Assembly: GCA_031769625.1 (NCBI GenBank)
Contig: JAUIMM010000701.1
Coordinates: 558,001 to 622,000, forward strand
Source: Taudactylus pleione
Lineage: Eukaryota > Chordata > Amphibia > Anura > Myobatrachidae
Length of the DNA: 64,000 nt
Direction: 5' to 3'
In this document: piece by piece, positions 21,979 through 34,647 of the stretch
Position numbering within the stretch: the stretch's first letter is position 1
How the letters are laid out: the number at the start of each line of letters is the position of its first letter
The notes under the pieces: generated by a model
What the model was told of the DNA's origin: nothing
Databases searched by the model: none
The model's input: only the letters and a program-made list of their open reading frames with translations
Translations under genes and position numbers: made by a program

Positions 21979-22743
21979 AAGGCCAAGGGACATATTCAAT
22001 AGGCTGCGAGATTAGCAAAAATCCCGCAAGTTTTTCCTGCAGCTGCGGGTTTTTTGCTATTCTATTAGGTGCGTGATTTTTTAAAAACATGCGCAGGGAG
22101 GGTTTCTTTCACGCACCTCCTGAGCAAGCGTGATTTTTCCTAAAATCATTGATTTAAGGTAAAATCACCGGGACTTGCTCAGGCACCCCCGAGGCACCCC
22201 CCCTGAAGACTAATTAAGCAATTGGAAGTATCCAATGAGCTCAATTAGTCCTTAATTGCTTACCTTCTGCAGCGCTGTCTTCTTCATCCTGCGTCAGGAG
22301 ACTGCTCTTCAGCAGTGGTGAGTATGTCAGTGTGTGTGGTGTATGTAAGTGTGTATGAGTGTGTGTGTGAGTGTGTCCCACTGCCAGTGTGCCCTGCAGT
22401 GTCCGTGTGGCCCCCCGGAATGGGTGCTGGGAGAACTACATCTCCCAGCAGCCCTTGCCCCTCCCACAGCCCCTGGTGCCTCCAAGAAGCCCCTGGGACT
22501 CCCAGCAGCCCCCTATCCAGTAAGAAGAGAGAGGGGAGGCCACCGGGAGCCGCGGAGACCACTGGAGACCCCCGGCCAGGTAAGTGAAGTTTTTTTAAAA
22601 TTAAATTACGCGACTCAAAAACTCTCACGATTTAAACTCTGATCCAAATGTTTTCCAAATTTGAAGATAAAACTCGACCAACGTGAGAGATTACTGCTAA
22701 ACTGTCACATTATCTAAACTCTCATCCTATTAAATTTGGCCCT
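21979..22743. mobile_element. Diverged foldback repeat with (TG)n tract
   Basis: The left edge aaaaggccaagggacatattcaataggctgcgag and the right edge ctctcatcctattaaatttggcccttt are imperfect inverses. The interior contains a TG-rich tract at 22320-22375 and 'ctgggagaactacatctcccagcagccc'. The ORFs here follow the simple sequence and are not considered genes. Confidence 0.5.
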
Positions 22744-22745
22744 TT

Positions 22746-23183
22746 GGGTCTGATTTAGCGTTGTATGCTAATGCCGCCGCCACTGCTGCATCGGTGTATC
22801 TGTTACACTAAAATATACAAATGTCGCAGACGCCGGGAGATCTATTGAGCTGCCCCCCGTGGCCAGTTGTACAAATCCAAGCAGCTGCATACAAAGAGGC
22901 AGCATTGGTTGCAAATCATTCGATTATTACAGTCCTGAGTGAACCTATGGTCCCGTAAAGAGGGCGCGGGAACTGAGACTCTGCAGCCATATTTCTTGTG
23001 TATGGGATCACAGTCGCAGGATGTGAGACGCCACCACAACGGTCACGTCTCGTATCGGTTAATTGCCGTCAATCCCTGTAACCTCCCACAAACGATCCCT
23101 GACTGTCAATCACATTGCGAGTAAATAGTCGCTGCGAGTGACTACGGTAATGTCCCTTGATGCATGCACCGCGTGACTCAGGC
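22746..23183. mobile_element. MITE fragment with GGGTCTGATTTAGCG left end
   Basis: It starts gggtctgatttagcgttgtatgc and ends near gcgtgactcaggc. The right third matches 21560-21716. It is non-coding. Confidence 0.45.
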
Positions 23184-23813
23184 ACATCATAGATCACTGA
23201 TTATCGATCAAATATGAATGCATCGTCATAGAGTACAACTCTAAATCAACTGGAATCCTATGCTGTTTGAATATTTTTGTTCCTCCCGCTCAGTTCCTAC
23301 AAATATTATTTCCATTCTTTATAAATTATTCCTAAGTGACTCATTTGACTCCACACCCTGTTGTGTGGAGGCTTGGATCAGAGGCTTATGGGGCCCATAC
23401 ATCTGCAGATGCCTAGGCTGGGAGATCGTGAAAATACAACATGTTGGCCAATCTAAATTCCCCAATTCAGACCCAAAGCTGGTCTAATCGGCAAGTCATG
23501 GGGTTGCTGATCACCGGAGTCCACCAGAGCAGTCAGCAGATCAACATCAACAAAACGACAAATCAGCATTTAGATGTACAGTAAGGCCCACATTACTTAG
23601 CTCACTGGCAGAAAGAGAGTGGGATAAGATTTTCCAAGTGACTCAAGCTTGCTCCATACTGTAGTTTGGTTACATTATGAAGGTTTGGGCTCTTGGCGCA
23701 ATGTACACCCTTAACATTAAAATTACTGGCAGGTGAAGTGAATAATTATCTCATTACAATGGGAACTGTCTAGGAGTGGAATATATTAGGTAGCAAGCGA
23801 ACACTCAGTTCTT

Positions 23814-24170
23814 GATGTTTGTGTTGGAGCTGGAAAAAAGGGGCAAACATAAGGATCTTAGTGACATTGACAAGGACCAAATTGTGATGGCTAGACAACT
23901 AGGTCAGAGTATCTCCAAAATGGCGGTCTGTGGGGTGTTCCCAGTATACAGTCCAAGGAAACACAACCAATGAACCGGGAACAGGGTCATGGACGCCTAA
24001 GGCTCATTGGTGCTTGTGGGGAGTAAAGGCTAGCCCATATTGTCCTATCCCACAGAGGAGTTACTGTAGCACAAATTGCTGAAAAAGTTAATGCTAGCTA
24101 TGATAGAAAGGTATCAGAGGGCACAGTGCATTGCAGCTTGCTGTGTATAGGCCGAGGGATATGACTCCTT
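23814..24170 (+). pseudogene. Tc1-like transposase N-terminal fragment
   Basis: Broken frames read DLSDIDKDQIVMARQLGQSI, then a damaged helix-turn-helix, then ...QIAEKVNA.YDRKVSE.TVH..., as in the paired DNA-binding region of vertebrate Tc1-like transposases. At least three stops or shifts occur. The catalytic half is missing, so it cannot act. Confidence 0.65.
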
Positions 24171-24199
24171 CAAATGTAAAAGGTAAAAACTGCAATGCA

Positions 24200-24880
24200 A
24201 ATGTAAAAATATTTTGGCGGACTACAGGTCCCAGGACTGAAGCTAAACCTGTATAAAGCTCTTAATGCACTTGAACATAAAACAGAATAGCAATTGTGGC
24301 ATTAAAAGTTGTCAGTTAATAAAAACTTGAAGAACTAAAAGTCCTGGTATTTAAATGATATAAGAAGTCTTCATGGATTTATCACATGGGAGAGACCCAC
24401 TTTACCTCTATAATCTGGCTGTGTTCGTTGGGGTCCCATAGCACATCTTGTAGACTGTAGCCGCTATGCTAAATGTAATGTAGCTGCTGACCTCTTCCGG
24501 ACTCAGTGCTGTGTACAACTGTATGCAAGTAAGTGCCAAACAGGAAATCCTGATCTCAGAGTCACAACAATGGCAGCTGCTGGCACCTTATTTGTGCTGG
24601 GGAGCTCAACAATATCCCCAATGGTGTAAAATATGAAGGAGATGGGCCACGTGGAGAATCCAATGTATGAGCAGAAACAGGGTATCAGGTTATATATATT
24701 TCTATATATTCATAAATGTAAGTGTTGTTTTATATATTGAATATAAAAATGTATTAGCTGTTACTTATGTGTATGTAATTTGTTTCCTTATTATGTTTAT
24801 GCTGCCTGGAGTTTATTATGGGGTCCCTAACACCCCTGTAAATGCTCCTTTGAGGGGCTGCAGTATAGCTAGGCAGTTGG
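24200..24880. other. No gene recognised
   Basis: Sequence between the Tc1 fragment and the provirus 3' LTR. It does not look like the missing half of the second provirus gag, which is relevant to how the two proviruses came to abut. Nothing else was identified. Confidence 0.4.
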
Positions 24881-24885
24881 TATAG

Positions 24886-25922
24886 CAAGTATGAATACCT
24901 AATGATCTATACAACCTAAATGTCGCTATTTAGCGTTATAAGTCGCACAAGAAATAATTAATTTCCAGACTTTGATTGTGGCTCCAAAGCACAAAAAGAT
25001 ATTATTCACCAAAAAGCACATAGTTACACGCTGTGATCTAAATACAATTAGCGCAAACAAATTATACATTCACAAGGTACAGTCGAATACATACACATGC
25101 GCTCTGAATCCAGATTCCCGGCATCAACTATGAAACCTCTGTCAACAGCAAAGAAAGATGACTAACTAACAGATCCAGGGTGCTTGCATATAACTCTTGC
25201 AGAGATAGGCAATACAATAGAACAAGTTGGCATAATCCCATTGATTCTTCTTCCTGGTTCTTCTGTTACGATACAGTTCATAGGTCAGTTTGTATTGTTA
25301 TAGTTCAGCCTCCAACAGTTCTTTGTGTCCGTTTTCCCGCCGAAGAACAGGTCTAAACTGGCTACATTACAGAGTACATTTCAATGCCTAACTCTCTATA
25401 GTCCATAATTTGCAGACGCATGTTGCGATTTCCTCGCTGATGGAACCTGAAATCTGCAAATAAACAGTGGTTCAGAAAGGCACCAAACACGGTCTGCTTA
25501 TCATGTACTAAACCTGAGATCTTAAATACAGTCGCTTTATTACATAATTAATAAAATCTTAGTTATTAACCCTAATGCTAGGGAACCTTCCTATGTAAGT
25601 GTGCAATGTGTAAGTGTAAGGATATTAAGAAAAGACGCTAGTTAGCATTGTGCGTCTACGCGTTTGTGGAGTACCCCGTGGTACGTGTTTTGCAGGATTG
25701 TTCATATTATATGTTTTAGTAAATGTATGTATTTATATAATGAGGACTTTTAACATTGTTCTATTCCGTGGGAATCGCATGATACTAAATAATAACATCA
25801 CCGTATGTACTGATATTGTGTGAGATTCGCTAAAATGGCGTCTTGTTGCCATTCGCAAAATGGCGTTGTGCAGATTTTTAATTTTAACAGATTCTGTCTC
25901 AGCCAATTATCCGGCTTCGACA
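24886..25922 (-). mobile_element. Endogenous retrovirus 3' LTR
   Basis: About 1.03 kb, colinear with 32273-33281. On the minus strand it starts TGTCGAAGCCGGATAATTGG. A TATA-like word (TTATATAAAT) lies at 25731-25740 and a possible polyadenylation signal (ttattt/AATAAA sense) at about 25536-25541. The low-coordinate end is estimated from alignment to the other LTR. A polypurine-like ATCAAAGGGTGGAC abuts its upstream edge at 25923-25936. Confidence 0.8.
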
Positions 25923-26233
25923 GTCCACCCTTTGATAGCAAACAACACGCTATCACACTCTGATTATACAATTTAATTTAGGCTTACACTATGGTATATT
26001 ATTTAATGTTATATTATGGGATGGCACAAGGTGGTTCTTAAACCATCAATAATGTGTCTCTGGGAGGGATATAAAACTACCCTTATATGCACACCGCGGA
26101 TCTTGGGAGATCATGGGAAAGATGTGGGGATGTACCTATAAAGGAAGTCCTGAATGGGGATAGGGACCTACATTATTTAAGATGTTTAAAATAACATTTC
26201 ATAATACATTTCATGCATGTCTAAATCTATACA

Positions 26234-28080
26234 TCATCTGATGGTACATTCTAGTTCAGGGTTGTAATGCAGTCCTTCATTTACCTCAGTATTCATATTG
26301 TTACTACTGACCACCATCATAATTTCATTCCTTCGATTTACCTTATTTTTACATTTTCCACATTTCAACACAGTAGGAACATATTTGACACATAAGCCAA
26401 TTACTATGATGACAACCAATATGAGGATCAGGAGTTTACCTATGCTAGCAACTATTTCCTGGACCCACTCTCCTAGACCGGAGAACCATTTCACTGGGTT
26501 CAACCATGAAACCCATTCTTCTACCTTCTCCTCTACTTCAGCCACTGAAGCATTATGGTTCTTCCAAAATTCCCATTTCATCTGCAGAATTTCGTCCATC
26601 TTCCGGTCTATCACCTCCTTGGGGTCACTAGTATTATTTGTAATATATGTGCAACACTTTACATCAAATTGGGTGGCCAAAGTTACACAATACCCTCCAG
26701 TGACAGCTGTTAAATAATTTAACACTAATCTATGTTGCACCAGTTCTATCTTGTAGGCCTGTAACTCCTTACCTGTCTACCTAAACGTGTCATCATACAT
26801 CTCGGTGATATTATCTATTAATTTAGCAAGATCTTGGATATATCTAAAATTTAGTGTACCCCGAGCGATCCTGGTGGGATCCAATGCGACTAAAACTTGA
26901 AAGCCAGTTGTTTCACTAATCAATTGTGTGGCTTTATGTACATCACCAGGTATCATATTTCTTTTGTCTCTATGTTCTTACTGTGTGTGAAGATATGGTG
27001 ATTATGTGTTTTTATGAATACCAAGGATTTCACCATGTGTAAGGGTCATAACCTCTGGGAGTACTTTTCCCAGATAACACAAACCTTTGGAACTCTGAGA
27101 GAGCCACTTATATGCTTTTCTACCACATATAAAATATACATCATCGCGGAGAACATAAGGAATAGTAAACATCATTATCGTCACACACATTTCCCTCGCA
27201 AGTGATCCTATTTCAGGTTCTCCCATTTGACTCATACAAGTTTCTGGTTGTAATCCCTTGGCACAGTATCCTTCTGGTACCCTACCAACCATTACTTTGA
27301 TGTCACTTAGTGTGTACCGATACCGGAAGTGTCTCCCATTTAGCCTAATTGTGCGTAAAAGTTCAAGATTTATAGGCTCATAATCAGCTCTTAGTGAGAA
27401 GGTCATCATCTGGTTATTCCCAGTCACCTCCCAACTTCCTAGTTTATTGGAGTTGTGATGTTTAAACATAAAAGTGATTTATCTACTTGGTACTGGTGGA
27501 GTTTAAAATGAGGTGGTTTGGACTTAAGAAATTTTCCATCCAGTGCATTCTCTCTTTGCAATTCCAAGACCTCAGAGACATTTAATGGAAATGGTACTAA
27601 CCCTACATTATGCTGTCCTGGAGGCATGTGAGAGCACACCCAACAGTCAGTTTGGTTTAAAACTTTGCCCACCATGGTATGATAATCCTCTAAAGGATAC
27701 CCACCCCAATACGGGTTATACTTAGGTTGACACCGTTGGATGCAATTCTCATCAATTTGGGACCCACAAAACTCACACATACAATAATCCTCAGACGATA
27801 GACCTTCACACTGGCTCCCGAGTTTCCAAAATAACATATCTCTTAACAATTACTGTACTGGGTTTGGTCAGATACCGCCCTTGTGACTGTATTGCTCCTC
27901 CCAACACCACTCCATCGATATTGCCATCAGCTCCCCTCTCCATCCTCTGTCACAGAAACCAGAGATCCCGAAATAACCCAGGATGATGAAAACTCTGGGA
28001 GAGAACACAAAGATAACCACAGCAGATCACTCCATTGCTGAAAACAATGATTTACAAATTTCTTTAGCTCAGGTATCTCA
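26234..28080 (-). pseudogene. env: Endogenous retrovirus envelope, broken
   Basis: The surface part (27850 to about 27002) is rich in cysteines, including a CWVCSHMPPG motif near its start, and is split by a frameshift near 27450. The transmembrane part (26740-26234) has a KCC motif, an amphipathic region with a PVKWF segment and a hydrophobic anchor (LLILILVVIIVIGL, about 26370-26440), followed by a basic cytoplasmic tail. A hydrophobic, signal-like stretch precedes the surface part near 27950-28060. Several stops separate these blocks, so no intact glycoprotein is encoded. It follows pol and precedes the 3' LTR, as expected. Confidence 0.75.
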
Positions 28081-28089
28081 CTGTAACCT

Positions 28090-29501
28090 TTAACCCTCCC
28101 GGAACAGACTCGCAATTGACAGGTCTACGTTATCTGCCTCGATTCCGCCTTGTCTCTCCACCGGTTGGTTGACCTTCTTACAGTGAGTGGAATGGACCCA
28201 GGTATCTCTCTCTGCCACTTTCAAGGAAGTTGTACTTGTCAGCAACACCTGATACGGACCTTTCCACCAATCTGTCAAACAACTTGAACGCAAGAAATTT
28301 CTGATCATAACAAATTCTCCAGGTTCAACATCATGACAGTATGTTTCAGGCATATCATGTGACAACAATTTCAGTATCTGCTGTTCTGTTTTAACTGTTT
28401 ACTCATTGTTATAAGATACCTTACAGTTACCTCGTTGTTACTTTTCATATCTTCCTGCAGACTTACAATCAAATGAGGTTGTCTACCAAACAGTATTTTA
28501 GAGGGGGACAGATTGAGAGGGGGTCTAGGAGTTGTCCAGATACTGTGAAGGACAAGTGGTAATGCTTCTGGCCAACCCAGTCCAGTTTCCGCCATGATTT
28601 TACTTAATTTATTTTTAATAGTACCGTTCAAGAGGGACTGTTCAGCTGAAGGACAGCTGGATTTGGCACTACGGGAAATTGGCTCTCTACTACCTTATTA
28701 ACCTCTCTAAGGTCTTGTACCAGCCTATAACCCCTCCCACCACTCTTCTTCACAGGAAAGATGGGACTACATTAGCTACATTTGCTGTATGGACTAAAAT
28801 TCCCTGCTGTAATAATCACTCAATTATGGGATAAACCCCTATCTCTACCTCCTGTTTTAACGGGTATTGGGGCATTTTTGGAGCTTGCCTACCGCTTTTT
28901 AGATTTACCATTACGGGAGCTACATTTGCCATTAATCCAGTATCCTGTCCATCCTTGGTCCAAAGTGAATCTGGAATTTGGGATAACATTTGATCTACCT
29001 GAGATGGATTTTTACCTGAACCGGTAGAGTGATACATTAACCTTTGGGGAGTGTCCAATATATCCCTAACCTCGTGTGCCACTCTCTCTGGGATATCTAA
29101 GAATATACCATCAGGGGTACAATATATGACACATCCCATCTTACATAACAAATCCCTTCCCAGTAGGTTAGTAGGAGCCGCTGCTGCCAGGAGAAAAGAA
29201 TGCCTGGTATGCAATGGCCCGATAGTGACCTCTGTGGATTTGGTAAAGGATAATGTTACACTTTACCGGTTACACCCATTGCTGGTACTGTCTCGTTGGT
29301 CACCTGTAAATTAGCTGGAGATTTTATCACTGATCTGATCACCCCTGTGTCTACAAGAAAAGGATGTTTAGTACCAGCTACATCAACCATCATCACCGGT
29401 TCTTCCCTAGTACTTCCAGTTAACCTGACTATCTGTAGACTACAGGTATGACCTGACCCCCATCGTTGACTCTCATTCTCCAATGCAGCATTTAAGGCCA
29501 C
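28090..29501 (-). pseudogene. pol: Endogenous retrovirus pol with large internal deletion
   Basis: The protease is seen at 29501-29150 with a LVDTG active site (about 29345-29356) and a later LLGRDLL block. It leads to the reverse transcriptase entry, including a QYPLKQE word and a following LVQDLREVN block (to about 28650). The sequence then passes directly into the C-terminal half of integrase (28631-28090; LPLVLHSI, WWKGPYQVLL). Most of RT, all RNase H and the integrase catalytic core are missing. The junction lies near 28640. This copy is non-autonomous and dead. Confidence 0.75.
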
Positions 29502-31334
29502 AATTGGAGCTGGTGACTGTGGGAAATTTGATGCACTCTGTATATCCCTTATGTGGATATCCAGGTACTCCCTGGTTAGGGGGTCCTACCTTCTTCACCT
29601 TACAGTTCCTACTTACATGTCCCACTTGGTTACAGTTAAAGCACCTTCGTGAGTGGGGTGGGTGAAAGGGTTGCTGTGTGGGTTGAGCGGTAGGGAAAGA
29701 TTGTGGGTGTGGATAGGGATTTTGAGGGTAATATGGTTGTTGTGGATAGTATGGGTTTTGTGGCTGTGTGTGATAAGTGGGGAAGGGCTGTGTTTGTGGC
29801 TGAACAGGATTTGTGAGGGCGTTTAGCTGTGCCGGTGTATGTGTGTCTGGTGGCTGTGTTGTTACATTCATTCCTTCTAGAGCTTAAATACTAACAGCCA
29901 TTAGCTTCTCGCTCTGGGTCTCTCTCTTGTGGATGTTTTTATCATGCTCAATAGCGGACTCCCTAAGTGTGTCTACAGTAACTCCCCTCCAGCCAGGTAG
30001 AGAGGTCTGGACTCGGGTCTTTAGATTGTCTTTAAGACCATCCATAAGTACCGTGATGACCATTTCCCTGTGATGAGTACTATCTTTAATATCTTTTATC
30101 CCAGTGTACAGGGTGATACCTGCAGAGCTCGGGTAAACAGTAATCCTCTGCAGATTCACTCTCTTTTTGTTTTATGGTGAAAATTTTACTCCAGTTAACT
30201 ACTACTGGAAAATATACACCCAATTGAGTTATTATGCGGGTAATGTTACCTTGGTTACCCTCGTCTGTTAAGGGACCATCTCCCTCCAATACCTAATCCA
30301 TGATAACATTTTCATGTCGGTATTGTGTGGAAGACACGCCCTTAACACCACTCGCCAATCCTTATTGGTTGGCTCGTGAGCATTACCAAAACTTTTCAAA
30401 AATCTTTGGCATTTTGCTAATTCCTTCTTAGGGTCATGGAAATCATTCATTATGGAATTTAGCTCAGCTCTTGTCCAAGGACAATGCATTGCTACCTCCC
30501 TTGTGGGCACTACATCATTCGCATCCGGATTCCCATTGGGAACATTTATTGTCTGGATGGGATGGATACCAGCCACACTGTTACCTTTGACCTTGATACC
30601 TGGCTGGGGATTTAGCCTACTACTGCTACGTATAGAGTTAACAACTTCCTCTACGGGTGCAGTGGATGTTAACACTTCCTGTACTACCACTGATGAAGAT
30701 GGGGCCACCACTCGTGCTTGTTGTGATGGAGCATCTAACATGTGTACAGCATGGGAAATGGCAGACATAACAGGTTCATCATCCGCATCAGAAATATTTT
30801 CCTTGTGATTACTCAAGAGAGGGTACAAGTTAAATGTTACATTTTTATGAGTTTTTACATTGACTGTACCTCCACCCCCATCCGCATAGGGCGGTGGTGG
30901 TGCGCATGAACTACTGACATTACCTTCCATGACACTACTTTGCTGTGTGTGCTATTTCGCGGCACGCACCCCCCACAGTTTAGCGCCGCGTGCGCACTCC
31001 CCTGCATCGTGCACGCAAAGCTGGTTTGCATCGCATGCACACCCTTAAGCCACGTATACCCCTTGTGCTGCCATAGCTTTAAACAATCGTTTATCTTTTT
31101 CATTCGAGAGCGCACCATACAGATGCTATCTTGTACATTGTTCAATACCTCCTTATCAAAGCTGCCAATTCTGGGAAACGGTTTCACACTTTTCCTCGTC
31201 ATTTTAAACCATACATCACAGTACCTAGTTGCATAAGCACCGTGCCTACTATGCATAATATGCCGCGCCGACCCAAGCGGCGCTTCCAACAGCAGCACAT
31301 CATCTAACATCTCTACCGTTTGTTTGGCTCCCAT
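29473..31334 (-). pseudogene. gag: Endogenous retrovirus gag, frameshifted
   Basis: It starts at 31334 with MGAKQ, which gives the glycine needed for N-terminal myristoylation. Matrix-like sequence follows to about 30855, then a proline/serine-rich linker (to 30600), capsid-like sequence (30500-29900) and one CCHC zinc knuckle (CFNCNQVGHVSRNC, 29611-29648). The knuckle is preceded by a run of proline/tyrosine/glutamine repeats. Frame changes occur near 30900, 30280 and 30160. The architecture fits a gamma-like retroviral Gag. Confidence 0.75.
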
Positions 31335-32272
31335 CTTTGGGAAAGTAACGCTAAACCTTTCAATAGAGATTTAGATCGGTGAAAGAACATTAAGGCTACT
31401 TTCACTTACCTGTGGACGATATTAACAGGATGCGCCCACACACCTATGGAAGAATAACCAGGCTGCTTCCATGAACCTAATCCCTTTTTGACTACCTTTC
31501 ACTGCTAGCATTTAGGCATTCCAATAACACCTACCCTTTTCAGTGATTTCGTCCACCCTCAGCTCAGTTCACAATCACAATTTGCCACAACTGTGCAGTT
31601 CAATCACAATGCTCAATAACCCTAACTGATCACTGAATGCTGCAATCACATTGAGAGCCGATACCTACAACAATGACAACAACTACACCTGCTTATGTGT
31701 ATAGACTGCGATATCTACTACCGAGCCACTAGGCCAACACCAGGTGCCTAGCACTTAAGGGTCCTACGATAACATGTTACCCCTACCAACACACGTTCAC
31801 TGTTACACACTCTTTTCCTGCGCAGAAAAATAAACGTTCTCCCAGATTTTGGCAACACCTACTATCACTCTATCAATATCACAATGCAATCTCAACGGCT
31901 TTGTTTAAAACACGTGGCAGCAATACAGGAAGTACGTATACGCTATTGTGCGACTAGTCGCATACCCAATAATGCGACTGCTACACAAAACTTATTATTA
32001 CCCTTACGCTATGGTGCGACTTCCCCTTTTAACATGAAATTCTATCAACGAAGGAAAACAAACTTTTTCCTTCCTTGTCCCTGGATTCTAATCAGCGCTC
32101 CTTGAACTCACACAATAACGGGTAGCGTGCTCTCAGCAACAAAGTGGTAGCAGTTATTTGAAAGCACAATGCATTCCTTCCTGCTTATGGTGCCTCCACC
32201 CTTTTGCTGAGAGATCGCTGACCGAGTGTTACCGTGTGACCGGTAGCGTGATTTCACACTGCGAGCCCCCAA
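31335..32272 (-). other. Proviral leader and primer binding site
   Basis: About 0.94 kb between gag and the 5' LTR. Its LTR-proximal end reads TTGGGGGCTCGCAGTG on the minus strand (about 32257-32272). This resembles the proline-tRNA primer binding site used by class I retroviruses, with decay after the first ten bases. The matching position in the second provirus (35552-35564) has TGGGGGCTCGGCC. Confidence 0.6.
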
Positions 32273-33281
32273 CTATCGATTCCTACCTATCTATACACTC
32301 TAAAATTGTCACTTTTTAGCGTTATGAGTCGCACAAGAAATAATTGCTTTCAGACTTTGATTGTGGTTCCAAAGCACAAAAAGTTATTATTCACCATAAA
32401 AACAGATAGTTACACGCTGTGATCTAAATACAATTAGTGCAAACAAATTATACAGACACAAGGTAAAGTTGTTACATACTCATGCGCTCTGGATCCAGAT
32501 CCCGGCATCAAAGATGAAACCTCCGTCAACAGCAAAGCAAGATGACTAGCATCTAGTTTCAGAGAGCCTGCATATATACTCTTATAGAGGCAGGCAATAC
32601 AATAGAACAGTTTGGCATGATTCCATTCTGTTACAGTACAGTTCATAGGTCAATTCGTATGGTCACATTCCAGCCTCCAACAGCTCTTTGTGTCCATTTT
32701 CCCACTGCATAACAAATTAGACTGGCTGCATTACAGGATACATTTTAATGCCTAACTCTCTATGATCCATAACTTGCAGACACATGTTGCGATTTCTTCC
32801 CCGATGGAAGCGGAAATCTGCAAAGACACAGTGGTTTAGAATGACACCCAAACATGGTCTGCTTATCATGCACTAAACCTTAGATATCAAATAACATGTA
32901 TTTCACAACATTACTGATAATGAATAAAACCTTAAATATTAACCTTAATGCTAGGGAACCTTTTTATGTAAGTGTGCAGTGTGTAAGTATTGGGGTATTA
33001 AGAAAGACGCTAGTTAGCGTTGTGCGACTACGTGTTTTGTGGAGTACACCGTGGTACGTGTTTTGCAGGGTTGATCATATTATATGTTTTAGTAACTGTC
33101 TGTATTTATATAATGAGGACTTTTATCATATTTTTATTGCGTGGGAATCGCACAATGCTAAATAGCATCGCCGTATGTACTTATAATGTGTGAGATTCGC
33201 TAAAATGGCGCTGGGCGGCCAGTCGCAAAATGGCATCGTGCAGATTTAATTTTTGTCTCAACCAATTATCCAGCTTCGACA
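32273..33281 (-). mobile_element. Endogenous retrovirus 5' LTR
   Basis: Colinear with the 3' LTR at 24886-25922 over its whole length, with many substitutions and small indels, so the insertion is not recent. It keeps the TATA-like word (33103-33112). Its minus-strand start TGTCGAAGCTGG at 33281 directly abuts gag sequence of the second provirus. Confidence 0.8.
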
Positions 33282-34647
33282 GTAGAGAGGTTTGCACTCT
33301 AGTTTTTAGATTATCCTTGAGACCATCCATAAGTACCGTACCAGCTACTTCCCTGTGGTGTACATCATCTTTAATATCTGCTATCCCAGTGTACTGGGTT
33401 ATTGTTAGCAGTGCTCTGGCAAAATAATCTGATGCAGATTCACTGTCCTTTTGTTTAATAGTGAAGATTTTACTCCAGGTAACTACCACTGGGAAATATA
33501 TAGCCAATTGTGTTATTATACGTTTTATATTTTCCTGGTTATCCTCATCAGTTAAGGATTCATCCTCCTCCAATACACAATCCTTTACAAACTTTTACAC
33601 ATCAGTATTGGAGGGGAGACAGGCCCTTAACACCACTCGCCAATCCTTACTAGTTGGCTCATGAGCATTACCTAAATCTTTAATATATTTCTAGCATTTG
33701 ACTAACTCTTTCCTAGGGTCTGGAAAATGTGACATAATTGAATGTAATTCTGCTCTAGTCCATGGACGATGCATTTCTACCGTCCTTATGGGAACTATAC
33801 CATCTTTGTCCGGTTACCCATTGGGAACTGCAATTGTACGTACAGGATGTGCACCTGCCACATCACTTTGCTCAGGATTACCTCTCCTAGTACGGTCTCC
33901 ACTAGTCTCACCCATTTCAGCTGCTGGCCCTGCTGGTATCGATGCCCTTCCTCTCGGTGGAACATCTAATATATTAACGGCATGCGTAATGGCTGAAATT
34001 ATAGTAGGTTCATCATCTTCTACCAAAACATTTTCCTGGAGGGGACTTAAATCAGGATACAAGTTACGTATTACGATTTTTTAATTATTTTTAGTATCGG
34101 CTGTACTTTCACCTGCGGTCGCATATGGCGACCGAGGTGCGCTTGCACTGTCAACTTTATGCACGGTCACGCTACCTTGCAGCGTGGGTACGCTACCGGG
34201 TGACGTCTTGCTTTGCGGCATGAGTACGCTGTTTTGCAGCGTGCTACTATGCCACGTGTGTGTGCCATTTTGTGGCGTGAACACGCTACTTTGCGGCATG
34301 TGCACGCTGTCTAACGGTGTGAGTATGCTGCTTTGCGACGCACATACACCACCATGCCACGTATTCCCCTTGTGCTGCCATAACTTTAAACAGTCATTAT
34401 ACTTTACTCTTTTCTTTAGAGATTTGACTAAACATATGTTATCTCTAACAGTATTCAGTACCTCCAAATCGAAACTGCCACCATTATGAAAGGGTTTCAC
34501 AGATCCTTTGCTCATTTTGACCCATATGTCACAGTACATAGTTGCATATGCGCCATACTTCTCATTCATTATATACCTTGCCGATCCAATCGGGCCATTC
34601 ATAAGCAGCTCTCCCTCGACCATCCCTTGCGATTGCTTTGCACCCAT
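33282..34647 (-). pseudogene. gag: Gag 5' portion of a second, related provirus
   Basis: It starts at 34647 with MGAKQ and a matrix-like region. This is followed by an unusual stretch of short repeats around HMPQSSVFTPQNGTHTW-type units (about 34200-34330), then a linker and capsid-like sequence ending abruptly at 33282 within an NLKTRVQTSL block. The same block is present in the first provirus at about 30010-30060. Frame changes occur near 34080, 33810 and 33580. The rest of gag, pol and env are absent from the window. Confidence 0.75.
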
